A stretch of 64,000 nt of DNA from Lachnospiraceae bacterium UBA7110 (lineage in GTDB: Bacteria > Bacillota > Clostridia > Lachnospirales > Lachnospiraceae): positions 1-64,000 of the forward strand of contig DKYC01000132.1 in the NCBI GenBank assembly GCA_002492295.1. The letters run 5' to 3'. Positions 25,511-43,343 of the stretch are shown piece after piece (within the stretch, counting starts at the first letter, position 1; every line of letters begins with the position of its first letter). Under the pieces are notes generated by a model. That model saw nothing but the letters and a program-made list of their open reading frames with translations, had not been told where the DNA came from and made no database searches. The position numbers were made by a program, and so were the translations under genes.

Positions 25511-26986
25511 ATGTATTATATTGGTGTGGATTTAGGAACGTCGGCGGTGAAGCTTCTTTTGATGGAGGGGAACGGAAAGATTGTGAATGTTGTGTCAAAG
25601 GAATACCCTCTTTATTTCCCGAATCCGGGTTGGAGTGAACAGAAGCCGGAGGACTGGTGGAGTGCGGTAAAGGACGGACTAAAGGATTTAACGGATTCCT
25701 TTGATAAGGCGCAGATTGCGGGAATCAGCTTCGGCGGCCAGATGCACGGGCTTGTCATTTTGGATAAGGATGACAATGTAATCCGTCCGGCTATTCTTTG
25801 GAATGACGGCAGGACGCAGGCGGAAACGGATTACCTGAACAATGAAATCGGGAAGGATAAGCTTTCCAGGTATACGGCAAATATTGCATTTACGGGATTT
25901 ACTGCACCAAAGATTTTGTGGGTAAAAAATAACGAGCCTGGGAATTTTGCTAAAATAGAAAAAATCATGCTTCCGAAAGACTATATTGCATATATGCTGA
26001 CAGGGAGCTTTTGTACGGACGTGTCGGATGCTTCAGGTATGCTTTTGTTTGATGTGGAGCACAAGTGCTGGTCGAAGGAAATGATAGAGATTTGCGGCAT
26101 TCGGGAATCGCAGCTTGCGAAGATTTATGAGAGCTATGAGGCTGTTGGGACACTGAAACCGGATGTGGCGGAGAAACTTGGTTTCCCTGAGAGTGTCAAA
26201 GTGGCGGCGGGCGCAGGAGATAATGCGGCGGCGGCAATCGGAACCGGGACAGTCGGCGATGCAAGGTGCAATATTTCCCTTGGGACAAGCGGTACGATTT
26301 TTATTTCCAGCAAGACCTTTGGTGTGGATAAGAACAATGCGCTGCACTCATTTGCCCACGCGGATGGCAGCTATCACCTGATGGGCTGTATGCTGAGTGC
26401 GGCGTCATGCAATAAATGGTGGATGGAGGAAATATTAAAGACGACGGATTTTGCAAAGGAGCAGGAGCCGATTACGGATGATAAGCTGGGGAATAATCAT
26501 GTGTATTTCCTTCCGTATCTGATGGGTGAGCGCTCGCCGCACAATGACGCGAATGCGAGGGGGACATTTATCGGAATGACAATGGACTCTTCGAGGGCGG
26601 ATATGTATCAGGCGGTTTTGGAGGGCGTTGCGTTTGCAATCCGTGATTCGTTTGAGGTGGCAAAGAGCCTTGGCATTGATATTAGGGCGTCGAAAATCTG
26701 CGGCGGAGGTGCGAAGAGCCCGCTTTGGAGAAAGATTTTTGCGAATGTTCTGAATATCCGTCTTGACATCATAGAGAGCGAGGAAGGTCCCGGATATGGC
26801 GGGGCGATTCTTGCGGCGGTGGCGTGCGGAGAGTATGCTTCGGTGCAGGAGGCAGCTGACAGGCTTGTGAAGGTGGTGGATACGGTAGAGCCGGACACGG
26901 AGATTGCAAAGCGGTACGAGGAGCGGTATCAGAAGTTTAAAAAAGTGTATCCGGCGGTGAAAGGAATCTTTGCGGAGATTCAATAA
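25511..26986 (+). CDS. xylB: Xylulokinase
   Basis: 491 residues, the normal FGGY-kinase length. The N-terminal ATP-binding motif is YYIGVDLGTSAVKLLLM. GISFGGQMHGLVILD is typical of xylulokinases, followed by ILWNDGRTQAE, and the C-terminal domain carries GAGDNAAAAIGTG and ICGGGAKSPLWRKI. It phosphorylates D-xylulose to xylulose 5-phosphate in the cytoplasm, feeding the pentose phosphate pathway. GAAAGGA lies upstream of the ATG. No xylose isomerase or xylose transporter is next to it in this window. The gene has its own promoter at 25422. Confidence 0.95.
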   Translation: MYYIGVDLGTSAVKLLLMEGNGKIVNVVSKEYPLYFPNPGWSEQKPEDWWSAVKDGLKDLTDSFDKAQIAGISFGGQMHGLVILDKDDNVIRPAILWNDGRTQAETDYLNNEIGKDKLSRYTANIAFTGFTAPKILWVKNNEPGNFAKIEKIMLPKDYIAYMLTGSFCTDVSDASGMLLFDVEHKCWSKEMIEICGIRESQLAKIYESYEAVGTLKPDVAEKLGFPESVKVAAGAGDNAAAAIGTGTVGDARCNISLGTSGTIFISSKTFGVDKNNALHSFAHADGSYHLMGCMLSAASCNKWWMEEILKTTDFAKEQEPITDDKLGNNHVYFLPYLMGERSPHNDANARGTFIGMTMDSSRADMYQAVLEGVAFAIRDSFEVAKSLGIDIRASKICGGGAKSPLWRKIFANVLNIRLDIIESEEGPGYGGAILAAVACGEYASVQEAADRLVKVVDTVEPDTEIAKRYEERYQKFKKVYPAVKGIFAEIQ

Positions 26987-27009
26987 GAAGTTTGTACACC
27001 TCTCTTATA

Positions 27010-27038
27010 TTGACGCGATTAGGGGAATATGGTATCAT
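27010..27038 (+). promoter_or_regulatory. Promoter of the hybrid histidine kinase gene
   Basis: TTGACG (27010-27015) and TATCAT (27033-27038), 17 bp apart, lie in the short gap after xylB. Confidence 0.65.
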
Positions 27039-27095
27039 GATATTTACAGGCGCAGTGACAGAGAATGCAAAGCGGTTGATATGGAGGGCGGGCGT

Positions 27096-29681
27096 ATGGA
27101 TTATTCAAAAAAACTTCTTGAACGGACTGGCGAAAACGTTTCGGCCAATGCAAACCGTGGGCAGCATAATGATATGAAAAATGTTCAGAATTTGGAGGCT
27201 GTCATCAATGAGGGGCTTCGTGTCGCCCTGCAGGAGGAGATGCCGGACCGGACACTGGAGGTGCTGCTGGAGCATTTGGGAAAAGCGCTGAATGGGGACC
27301 GTACTTATATATTTGAGCAGAATGAATCCGGCGGCGATGATAACACTTATGAATGGGTGGCTGACGGGGTGGAACCGGAAAAAGAGAATCTTCAGGATGT
27401 ACCTCCTGAGGTATGTGCGTCCTGGTATCGGAATTTCAGTATTGGCAGGCACATTGTTATTGGATGCCTGGAAGATATTCAGGAGACGGACCCTTTGCAA
27501 TATGAAAATTTGAAAAGACAGGACATACATTCCCTTGTGGTTGTTCCTCTTTATAATGGTGAAAAGATTATAGGCTTTTACGGTGTGGACAATCCTCCCG
27601 TGAAGTCGTTGGAATACGCATCAAATATGCTTCAGACGGCGGCATATTTTATTGTATCTTCCTTAAGACAGCGTAATTTGGTTCGTGAACTGCAAAAACG
27701 GAGCCATAAGGTTCTTCATGCCCTAAGCGTTGATTATCTGGGTATATATCAGGTGAATTTTGATACAGGTGAATACGAAATATACCGCAACAGCAAGCGA
27801 TTGGACATGGATTGGGGCGTTGCGCTTGCGGATGGCTATCAGGCAGCTATGGAACGGTATATCTCCCGGTATGTGGTTGCCCGCGATCAGGAACGGCTTC
27901 GCGCCATGACGAAAAAGAATTATGTACTTTCCCAGCTTAGGACAAAAAAGAAGTTTTCTGTCCGGTATCAGGTAAAAGACATCGCCTCAGGGTTAAAGCA
28001 TATGGAGATTCATTTTTCCATTGCGGAAAAGACGGGTGAGGGTAACTCTGCAATTTTTGCCCAAAGGGATGTCAATGCAGTGGTGGATCAGGAAGAAAAG
28101 AATAAGCTGGAAGCAAGGCGGAGCCTTGAGGATATTTTAGAGGGGGCAAAAACCGGAATTTGGACGATTGAGCTTGAGGAGGGCTGTCAGCCAAGGATGT
28201 ATGCGGACCGGACCATGCGGATTCTTTTGGGAGTGCCGGATGACATCGAACCGGAGGCATGTTACCGGCATTGGTTTGAAAATATTGAATCGGATTATGT
28301 GGAAATGGTGCAGGAGGCTGTGAAGGAGATATTGGAGAACGGGCGCTCCGAGGTCATTTACCCGTGGAATCATCCCGAGCTTGGGAAAATATATGTCCGC
28401 TGCGGCGGTGTCCCGGACAAAGCATTCAAAAAAACGGGCGTCTGCCTGAGCGGATACCATCAGGATATCACGGAAATTACGGTGGCGAGGAAGAAGCAGG
28501 AGCAGGCAATTATGGAGCTGCTGGAGAAAGTGAGACGGGCAAATTCAGCAAAAAGCGAATTCCTTTCCCATATGTCGCACGATCTTAGGACTCCTATCAA
28601 CGGTATTTTAGGAATGCTTGCAATTATGGAAAAAATCGAGGATGATCCCGAGCAGCAGAAAACATGCCGAAAAAAAATCCGTGTGGCAACGGAGCATTTG
28701 CTGTCTTTGGTCAATGATGTTCTTCAGGTCAGCAAGCTGGAGAGCGGAAGACCTGCGGAGGTTGAGGAACCTTTTGAACTTCACGATGCATTGGATGACT
28801 GTATTACGATTTTGTCCGCCCGGGCGCAGGAACAGGGAATCCGGCTGGTGCTTGAGGAGGTTGACCTGCAGCATGGCAGACTGATTGGAAATCCGCTGCA
28901 CTTAAGACAGATACTGATGAATGTCATTGATAATGCCATTAAATATAATCACCCTAATGGCTCCGTGTTTGTCCAGGCGAGGGAGATTGCATGCAAAGAC
29001 GGGATTGCGGAATACCGATTCGTGATTGAAGATACAGGAATTGGAATTGGGGAAGAATTTAAAAAACACATTTTTGAACCGTTTACCCAGGAGCAGCAGG
29101 GTGCAAGAACGCACTATAATGGCGTTGGACTTGGCATGTCTATTGTGAAGAAGCTGATAGATCAAATGAAAGGGACGATTGAGATAGAGAGCCAGGTTGG
29201 CGAGGGAAGCGTGGTTCGGATAATGCTGCCTATCCGGGTTGATGAAGCGTGGAGTGCGCAGCCCGTGGATGAGGAGCGGAATTTCCAAAGCAGTATTGCC
29301 GGAATGCGGATTCTTTTGGTGGAGGACAATGAAATCAATTGTGAAATTGTAGAGTTCATGCTGAAGGATGTCGGTGCGGAGGTTGTAACTGCAAATGACG
29401 GAAAAGCTGCTGTTGATGCGTTTGCGGCATCCGATCCGGGAACATTTGACTGTGTGCTCATGGACCTGATGATGCCTGTTATGAGCGGATATGAGGCGAC
29501 CCGTGTGATTCGCAGTCTGGATCGGCCGGATGCAAAAGACGTACCTATCATAGCGTTGTCGGCGAACGCATTTGAGGAGGATGTTACAATGGCAAAGGAT
29601 GCCGGGATGAATGATCATTTGGCGAAGCCTGTGGACATCAATAAAATGTTTAAGGTAATAAGCCGGCTGAAACACCGATAG
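27096..29681 (+). CDS. Soluble hybrid sensor histidine kinase with receiver domain
   Basis: 861 residues with no membrane segment. The order is a GAF-like domain (about 25-195, LEVLLEHLGKALNGDRTYIFEQ and LVVVPLYNGEKIIGFYGVDN), PAS-like regions (about 205-470), HisKA (FLSHMSHDLRTPINGILGML, His495), HATPase (NVIDNAIKYN, DTGIGIGEEF, GLGMSIVKKL) and a C-terminal receiver (LLVEDNEINCEIVEFML, phospho-acceptor Asp790 in LMDLMMPVMSG). A phosphorelay from His495 to Asp790 is expected, but no histidine phosphotransfer or response-regulator gene is adjacent. ATG 27096 has GGAGG 8 nt upstream; the longer open frame runs back into xylB without a site. The stimulus is unknown and probably cytoplasmic. Confidence 0.93.
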   Translation: MDYSKKLLERTGENVSANANRGQHNDMKNVQNLEAVINEGLRVALQEEMPDRTLEVLLEHLGKALNGDRTYIFEQNESGGDDNTYEWVADGVEPEKENLQDVPPEVCASWYRNFSIGRHIVIGCLEDIQETDPLQYENLKRQDIHSLVVVPLYNGEKIIGFYGVDNPPVKSLEYASNMLQTAAYFIVSSLRQRNLVRELQKRSHKVLHALSVDYLGIYQVNFDTGEYEIYRNSKRLDMDWGVALADGYQAAMERYISRYVVARDQERLRAMTKKNYVLSQLRTKKKFSVRYQVKDIASGLKHMEIHFSIAEKTGEGNSAIFAQRDVNAVVDQEEKNKLEARRSLEDILEGAKTGIWTIELEEGCQPRMYADRTMRILLGVPDDIEPEACYRHWFENIESDYVEMVQEAVKEILENGRSEVIYPWNHPELGKIYVRCGGVPDKAFKKTGVCLSGYHQDITEITVARKKQEQAIMELLEKVRRANSAKSEFLSHMSHDLRTPINGILGMLAIMEKIEDDPEQQKTCRKKIRVATEHLLSLVNDVLQVSKLESGRPAEVEEPFELHDALDDCITILSARAQEQGIRLVLEEVDLQHGRLIGNPLHLRQILMNVIDNAIKYNHPNGSVFVQAREIACKDGIAEYRFVIEDTGIGIGEEFKKHIFEPFTQEQQGARTHYNGVGLGMSIVKKLIDQMKGTIEIESQVGEGSVVRIMLPIRVDEAWSAQPVDEERNFQSSIAGMRILLVEDNEINCEIVEFMLKDVGAEVVTANDGKAAVDAFAASDPGTFDCVLMDLMMPVMSGYEATRVIRSLDRPDAKDVPIIALSANAFEEDVTMAKDAGMNDHLAKPVDINKMFKVISRLKHR

Positions 29682-38784
<9,103 letters not shown>

Positions 38785-38793
38785 GGATAAACT

Positions 38794-38826
38794 AACGGGG
38801 CAGGAGCGCAAACTTCTGCCCCGTTT
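38794..38826 (+). terminator. Terminator of the galactanase gene
   Basis: AACGGGGCAG (38794-38803) pairs perfectly with CTGCCCCGTT (38816-38825). Confidence 0.85.
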
Positions 38827-38850
38827 GCCATCGGGTAAGTCTTTGGGTGG

Positions 38851-38879
38851 TTGACTAAGCGGAGCTTTTTGGGTATAAT
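38851..38879 (+). promoter_or_regulatory. Promoter of ispE
   Basis: TTGACT (38851-38856) and TATAAT (38874-38879), 17 bp apart: a near-consensus sigma-A promoter. Confidence 0.85.
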
Positions 38880-38920
38880 CAAATAAATTGTACTGGAAAA
38901 AATACAAAAAGGGGAGCGGA

Positions 38921-39808
38921 ATGGATTCATTAAATTATAAGGCAAGAGCTAAAATAAACTTAGGTTTAGACGTTTGCAGACGGCTGGAAAACGGTTATCA
39001 TGAAGTAAAAATGATTATGCAGACCATTGATTTGTATGATGAGCTGGTTTTAAGAAAAAGACAGGAACCGGATATCGTGCTGTTGATTAACAGTGTGGAC
39101 AACCTCGGAAAACCTGAGGACAATTTGATTTATAAAGCGGTAAAATGTATGCGGGAACGTTATCATATCGAACAGGGAATCGAAGTAAGCCTGAAAAAGA
39201 ATATCCCTGTGGCGGCAGGAATGGCGGGAGGCAGCACGGACGCGGCGGGCGTTATGCTTGCCATCAATGAGATGTTTGCGCTTGGAAGCAGCAGGGAGGA
39301 GCTGATGGAGCTTGCCCTGCCGCTTGGCGCCGATATTCCATTCTGTATTATGGGCGGTACGGCGCTTGCGGAGGGAATCGGTGAAAAACTAACGCCGCTG
39401 CCAAAGCCGCCCCATGCGGATATTGTGGTGGTAAAGCCGCCGATTATGGTGTCAACGAAAAAAGTATACCAGAGCCTTGATTTGGGGAAAATGGAAACAC
39501 ACCCCGATATTGACGGTATGGTAAAGGCGCTTGCGGACGGCGATCTGAAAGGGATTACACAACGCATGGAAAATGTGATGGAGACTGTTACGGAGAAGGA
39601 ATTTCCAATTATCACGGATATTAAGAAAATGCTGACGGGCAACGGTGCGCTGGGTGCAATGATGAGTGGGAGCGGACCAAGCATTTTTGGCGTATTCCAG
39701 GATACCGCGACAGCCGCTGACGCAGCGGAATATGTGCGCAGGACACTGGAACAAAAGGGTATTTATGCGCAGATCCATGTCACGACATTTTACAATCAAC
39801 AGGAGTAA
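38921..39808 (+). CDS. ispE: 4-diphosphocytidyl-2-C-methyl-D-erythritol kinase
   Basis: 295 residues. A GHMP kinase with opening RAKINLGLDVCRRLENGYHEV, the ATP-binding glycine loop PVAAGMAGGSTDAAGVM, LPLGADIPFCIMGGTALAEG, and the C-terminal GAMMSGSGPSIFG. It phosphorylates the 2-hydroxyl of CDP-ME in the non-mevalonate isoprenoid pathway. GGGGAGC lies just before ATG 38921; the longer open frame from TTG 38888 has no site. It has its own strong promoter and is followed by a GntR gene after 19 bp. Confidence 0.97.
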   Translation: MDSLNYKARAKINLGLDVCRRLENGYHEVKMIMQTIDLYDELVLRKRQEPDIVLLINSVDNLGKPEDNLIYKAVKCMRERYHIEQGIEVSLKKNIPVAAGMAGGSTDAAGVMLAINEMFALGSSREELMELALPLGADIPFCIMGGTALAEGIGEKLTPLPKPPHADIVVVKPPIMVSTKKVYQSLDLGKMETHPDIDGMVKALADGDLKGITQRMENVMETVTEKEFPIITDIKKMLTGNGALGAMMSGSGPSIFGVFQDTATAADAAEYVRRTLEQKGIYAQIHVTTFYNQQE

Positions 39809-39827
39809 GAGGGAAAGGAGAGAATGT

Positions 39828-40511
39828 ATGAGCATGATTATGGACGACGAGTATCTGCCGCTTCGGGATGTGGTGTTTAACACACTGAGGCAGGAAATAC
39901 TCACAGGGAAATTGAAGCCGGGCGAACGACTGATGGAGATACATCTTGCAAACAAGCTCGGCGTAAGCCGTACGCCCATAAGAGAAGCAATCAGAAAACT
40001 TGAACTGGAAGGGCTTGTGATTATGATACCGCGCAGAGGTGCGGAAGTCGCGCAGATTTCATGGAAAAGTTTAAAGGATGTACTTGAGGTGCGCAGCGCG
40101 CTTGATGCGCTTGCGATAGAGCTTGCCTGTGAACGTATGGGGCAGGAGGAGCTGGAGCTTCTTTACAAAGCATGTGAGTGCTTTGAGGAGGCGACAAAGA
40201 CAAAGGATACGAGGCAGATTGCAGAGGCGGACGTGGCGTTTCATGATATCATTGTTGCATCAACAGGAAATAAGAGGTTAATTCAGCTTGTGAACAATTT
40301 GTCCGAACAAATGTACCGGTACCGCTTTGAATATATCAAGGATGACAGTCAGCACCAAGTGCTTGTGCAGGAGCACAAGGAGATGTACAGATGTATCCAA
40401 AGCAAGGATAAAAAAGCGGCTGCGTGTGTGGCAAAGAAGCATATTGACAATCAGGAAGAGGCGATTATCAGGCAGCTGCAGCTTGAAAAAGTGGAAAAAA
40501 GGCATCGGTAG
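39828..40511 (+). CDS. GntR-family regulator, FadR/FCD type
   Basis: 227 residues. An N-terminal winged helix (LPLRDVVFNTLRQEILTG, LANKLGVSRTPIREAIRKLE) is followed by a helical FCD effector domain (LEVRSALDALAIELAC, ADVAFHDIIVASTGN, LVQEHKEMYRCIQSKD with the metal/ligand histidines). FCD regulators usually respond to organic acids. GGAAAGGAG lies 8 nt before ATG 39828. It is probably co-transcribed with ispE, but the target genes are not evident. Confidence 0.93.
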   Translation: MSMIMDDEYLPLRDVVFNTLRQEILTGKLKPGERLMEIHLANKLGVSRTPIREAIRKLELEGLVIMIPRRGAEVAQISWKSLKDVLEVRSALDALAIELACERMGQEELELLYKACECFEEATKTKDTRQIAEADVAFHDIIVASTGNKRLIQLVNNLSEQMYRYRFEYIKDDSQHQVLVQEHKEMYRCIQSKDKKAAACVAKKHIDNQEEAIIRQLQLEKVEKRHR

Positions 40512-40575
40512 TGAATAAACTGCCAAAAGCCGTCCATACTCCATGGTAGAAAACCTGTTGAGGAGGTATGGATAA

Positions 40576-40812
40576 ATGCGGAATATGTTATTGATGCTTG
40601 GAGTAGTGCTTTGGATTGGCGCGCTTTCCCCGGAGATATTTATTGATGTGGCTGACGGCTGCATTTTTGATGAGGCGGGAAACGAACTGAACCGCGAAGA
40701 AGCGCAGGAGTTTATGGAATCATATTTTTACAGTAATCAGACAGACGGCGGGGAGGGTCCGAAGCTGGAGTTTAAGCTTGGAATTGCGAAGCTGTTTGGC
40801 AAAAGGGAATAA
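40576..40812 (+). CDS. Small protein of unknown function with N-terminal hydrophobic segment
   Basis: 78 residues beginning MRNMLLMLGVVLWIGALSPE, which could be a membrane anchor or signal peptide, followed by an acidic region (DEAGNELNREEAQEFMESYF) and a basic end. GAGGAGG lies 10 nt before the ATG, a strong translation signal that supports a real gene. It lies between the GntR gene and the DUF1934 gene in the same direction. No function assigned. Confidence 0.65.
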   Translation: MRNMLLMLGVVLWIGALSPEIFIDVADGCIFDEAGNELNREEAQEFMESYFYSNQTDGGEGPKLEFKLGIAKLFGKRE

Positions 40813-40836
40813 GGAGTGGCCAAAGGGAGGTTAACT

Positions 40837-41319
40837 ATGACAAAAGATGTGCTGGTGTCCGTTAAGGGGCTGCAGTTTGCGGATATTGACGTGAGGGAGA
40901 CGGCAAGTGACGAGGAGCTTGACAGCATAGAAACGATTTGCCCCGGTGAGTATTATTTTAAGAATGAAGGGCATTTTATCGTTTATGAAGAGCTTGTGGA
41001 CGGGTTTGCAGGCGCTATTAAAAATATGATAAAGTTAAGGGACAGAGAGTTTACGATTTCCAAAAAAGGTCCCGTGAATGTACAGATGGTGTTTTCTGAG
41101 GGAAAGAAAACGATGGCGGATTATCATACTCCTTTCGGAAACATTATGGTTGCGCTTGACACGAGAAAAGTCGAAACGCAGGAAACAGAGGATAATATCA
41201 GTATCTCAATCGAATACGGACTTGAGGCGAATTACCAGTTTATTGCGGACTGCAATATCGCGGTACATATCACATCAAGGAATGCCGTCCTGCGGCAGGA
41301 TAAAAGCCAGACCATGTAA
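40837..41319 (+). CDS. DUF1934 (YwiB-like) beta-barrel protein
   Basis: 160 residues in the DUF1934 pattern: DVLVSVKGLQF at the start, GEYYFKNEGHFIVYEE, an HTPFG-like YHTPFGNIMVALDT, and ISIEYGLEANYQFIADCNIAVHI at the end. The fold is a lipocalin-like barrel; the biochemical role is unknown. GGGAGG lies 6 nt before ATG 40837, and I prefer this over the GTG at 40816. The 3' end forms part of a terminator. Confidence 0.85.
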   Translation: MTKDVLVSVKGLQFADIDVRETASDEELDSIETICPGEYYFKNEGHFIVYEELVDGFAGAIKNMIKLRDREFTISKKGPVNVQMVFSEGKKTMADYHTPFGNIMVALDTRKVETQETEDNISISIEYGLEANYQFIADCNIAVHITSRNAVLRQDKSQTM

Positions 41320-41335
41320 ACCGGTCTGGCTTTTA
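41301..41335. terminator. Bidirectional terminator overlapping the DUF1934 stop codon
   Basis: TAAAAGCCAGACC (41301-41313) pairs perfectly with GGTCTGGCTTTTA (41323-41335). It serves the DUF1934 gene and probably the convergent alarmone synthetase gene. Confidence 0.85.
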
Positions 41336-41365
41336 GAAAGGAGAAAAAGCTGCTAAAATACAAAT

Positions 41366-42076
41366 TTACAGGATGGGCTCCTGCGGATTATCCTTTCGCG
41401 CCTCATCAAGGAGATGCTTCATGCGCCGTTCCATCTCGGAAAGTTCGGCAGAGTAATTTTGGAATGCGTCCGTTGTTTCCTCGGAAGTTTCCCCTTTGTA
41501 ACAGATACGGTGCTCCATACTTGCCCATAAATCCATCGCAAGTGTGCGGAACTGGATTTCCACAGGATAGTACTGCATTCCTTCAATGCGGTATACCGGT
41601 ACGCCAAGCACCATATGGTAGCTTTTGTATCCGCTGCTTTTCGGATAATGGATATAATCACTTTCCTTTAAAATCAATAAATCGGTTTGGGTTCTTACCA
41701 AAGAAAGAATGTTGAAAATATCTTCCACGAAATAACAGATGACACGGATTCCCGCAATATCAGTTAAATTATCCTTGGCAGTGTATGCCGTAACCGGAAG
41801 ATTCCGGAACGATAGTTTTTTCTCAATGCTCTTTCTGCTTTTGATGCGAGCCTGTATATTATGTATTGGGTAGTCGCGGTATTTTTTTCTGTAATCTTCA
41901 TTCAAACCGTTCATGCGGACCTCAAGGCGTGTCATTGCCTCTTTGTAAGGCTCTACCAGCTGATCGTATTCCTCTTGGGAGATACGCTCGGTTTTCGTGG
42001 AGGCGGCTACAAAGGAAAGTGCGGTATTTACTTCTTTTATCAACTCTGACGAGTAATCATTTTTCCTTGCTATCAA
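41366..42076 (-). CDS. Small alarmone synthetase (GTP pyrophosphokinase, RelQ type)
   Basis: 236 residues, the size of RelQ/YjbM synthetases with no hydrolase domain. The synthetase motifs are present: IQARIKSRKSIEKKL, DLTDIAGIRVICYFVEDIF-type DIAGIRVICYFVEDI, DYIHYPKSSGYKSYHMVLGVPV, and VEIQFRTLAMDLWASMEHRI with the catalytic Glu region. It makes (p)ppGpp from GTP/GDP and ATP in the cytoplasm. The reading frame begins at TTG 42076 with GGGAGG 8 nt upstream; no ATG fits. A promoter lies at 42131-42159. Confidence 0.93.
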   Translation of the reverse strand: MIARKNDYSSELIKEVNTALSFVAASTKTERISQEEYDQLVEPYKEAMTRLEVRMNGLNEDYRKKYRDYPIHNIQARIKSRKSIEKKLSFRNLPVTAYTAKDNLTDIAGIRVICYFVEDIFNILSLVRTQTDLLILKESDYIHYPKSSGYKSYHMVLGVPVYRIEGMQYYPVEIQFRTLAMDLWASMEHRICYKGETSEETTDAFQNYSAELSEMERRMKHLLDEARKDNPQEPIL

Positions 42077-42130
42077 TTTTTATACCTCCCTGCTGACTGT
42101 ATCAATAAGTAAAACGTATCCTATATCTTT

Positions 42131-42159
42131 ACTATATCTCAAAAGTCCGTTGAAAGCAA
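42131..42159 (-). promoter_or_regulatory. Promoter of the alarmone synthetase gene
   Basis: On the minus strand TTGCTT (42154-42159) and TATAGT (42131-42136) are 17 bp apart. Confidence 0.65.
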
Positions 42160-42370
42160 TTAAAAATGTATAAATTTCACAAAAATTTTTGAAAGTGGCG
42201 AATTTTTTTATAAAGTATTCCAAAAAATAGCATTATTATGTAAATCGACAGGCGCAATGAGAAAATTGCAGTAAGGGAAATTCAAATAAATAGTGGTATT
42301 CATGGGGGGATTGGTGCTATACTTAAAGTATCGCTGAATACAAATAAAAAACGGAAAGGAAGATGTAAAC

Positions 42371-43009
42371 ATGAAAATCGCATTAATCAATGAAAATAGC
42401 CAGGCTGCAAAAAATGCCATGATTTGTGAAACGCTCAAAAAGGTTGTGGAGCCGATGGGGCATGAGGTATTTAATTACGGCATGTATACGGCGGAGGATG
42501 AGCATCAGCTTACTTATGTGCAGAACGGCATTCTCGCCGCGGTTTTATTAAATTCAGGCGCCGCGGATTTTGTTATCACGGGCTGCGGTACGGGCGAAGG
42601 CGCAATGCTTGCCTGCAATGCATTCCCGAAGGTGCTCTGCGGACATATCGAGTCACCGCTTGACGCTTATCTCTTCTCACAGGTAAATGACGGAAACTGC
42701 GTGGCGCTTCCCTTTGCGGAAAACTTCGGATGGGGCGGGGAGTTAAACCTTGAATATATATTCGAAAAGCTCTTCTGCACACCGGGTGGCGGCGGATACC
42801 CGAAGGAGCGCGTTGTACCGGAGCAGAGAAACAAAAAAATCCTTGACGAGGTAAAGACCGTGACACATGCCGACCTTTGCGACATTCTGCCGAAGCTTGA
42901 CAGGGAGCTTTGTAAGGGTGCGTTAAGTGGCGAGAAGTTTCAGGAATACTTCTTTGCAAACTGCAAGGATGAAAAAATCGCTGCGGCAGTCAAAGCGGTT
43001 CTGGCATAA
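42371..43009 (+). CDS. RpiB/LacA/LacB-family sugar-phosphate isomerase
   Basis: 212 residues. The N-terminal domain has the family pattern: MKIALINENSQAAKN, VFNYG, and the glycine-rich active site FVITGCGTGEGAMLACN, which corresponds to the CGTGxG motif carrying the catalytic Cys. The C-terminal third (about 140-212) is longer than in ribose-5-phosphate isomerase B (about 150 residues). It likely interconverts a sugar phosphate, but the substrate may not be ribose 5-phosphate. An extended -10 box (TGCTATACT, 42315-42323) and GGAAAGGAAG precede it. A DUF3006-like gene follows after 11 bp. Confidence 0.88.
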   Translation: MKIALINENSQAAKNAMICETLKKVVEPMGHEVFNYGMYTAEDEHQLTYVQNGILAAVLLNSGAADFVITGCGTGEGAMLACNAFPKVLCGHIESPLDAYLFSQVNDGNCVALPFAENFGWGGELNLEYIFEKLFCTPGGGGYPKERVVPEQRNKKILDEVKTVTHADLCDILPKLDRELCKGALSGEKFQEYFFANCKDEKIAAAVKAVLA

Positions 43010-43020
43010 AGGATATTGCT

Positions 43021-43197
43021 ATGCTGTTGGACAGGATTTATTACACGGTGGACAGCCTTGAGGGAGATTATGCCTATCTGAAACGGGAGGATGATGCGTC
43101 GGCGGAACCGAAATGTGTCGCAAGGGCACTGCTTCCTGCGGAGATTACGGAAGGCGCAAGGCTGTTGTACGAAATGATGGAATATACCTTACTTTAA
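43021..43197 (+). CDS. Small DUF3006-like protein
   Basis: 58 residues: MLLDRIYYTVDSLEGDYAYL at the start, then a charged loop, CVARALLPAEITEGARLLYE and a short acidic/hydrophobic end. The DxLEGDYAYL...LPxxITEGxxL layout matches DUF3006 small proteins. AAAGGA lies about 7 nt before the ATG. It lies 11 bp behind the isomerase gene in the same transcript and in front of a hairpin terminator. The function of the family is unknown. Confidence 0.75.
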   Translation: MLLDRIYYTVDSLEGDYAYLKREDDASAEPKCVARALLPAEITEGARLLYEMMEYTLL

Positions 43198-43202
43198 GCA
43201 AG

Positions 43203-43237
43203 CGCGGCAGCTCCTGACAAGGAACTGCCGTGTTTTT
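43203..43237 (+). terminator. Terminator after the DUF3006-like gene
   Basis: GCGGCAGCTCC pairs with GGAACTGCCGT (one mismatch) and is followed by TTTTT at 43233-43237. Confidence 0.8.
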
Positions 43238-43262
43238 GAACTGCCAAAAAAGGCACGCGGAG

Positions 43263-43291
43263 TTTACAAAAGCCGCTTCTTATGATAAAAT
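43263..43291 (+). promoter_or_regulatory. Promoter of metG
   Basis: TTTACA (43263-43268) and TAAAAT (43286-43291) are 17 bp apart. Only about 45 nt separate it from the start codon, too short for a T-box leader. Confidence 0.7.
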
Positions 43292-43343
43292 GGGCGTTAA
43301 TATTAATAAGAACGAACGAAACAAAGAAAGGCGATGAAAATTA

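Noticed and set aside
27105..27530. Minus-strand open frame under the histidine kinase N-terminus
   Set aside because: It lies opposite a well-supported GAF region and has no start signal.
43198..43343. Possible T-box leader in front of metG
   Set aside because: The promoter is only about 45 nt from the start and no T-box sequence or specifier hairpin is visible.
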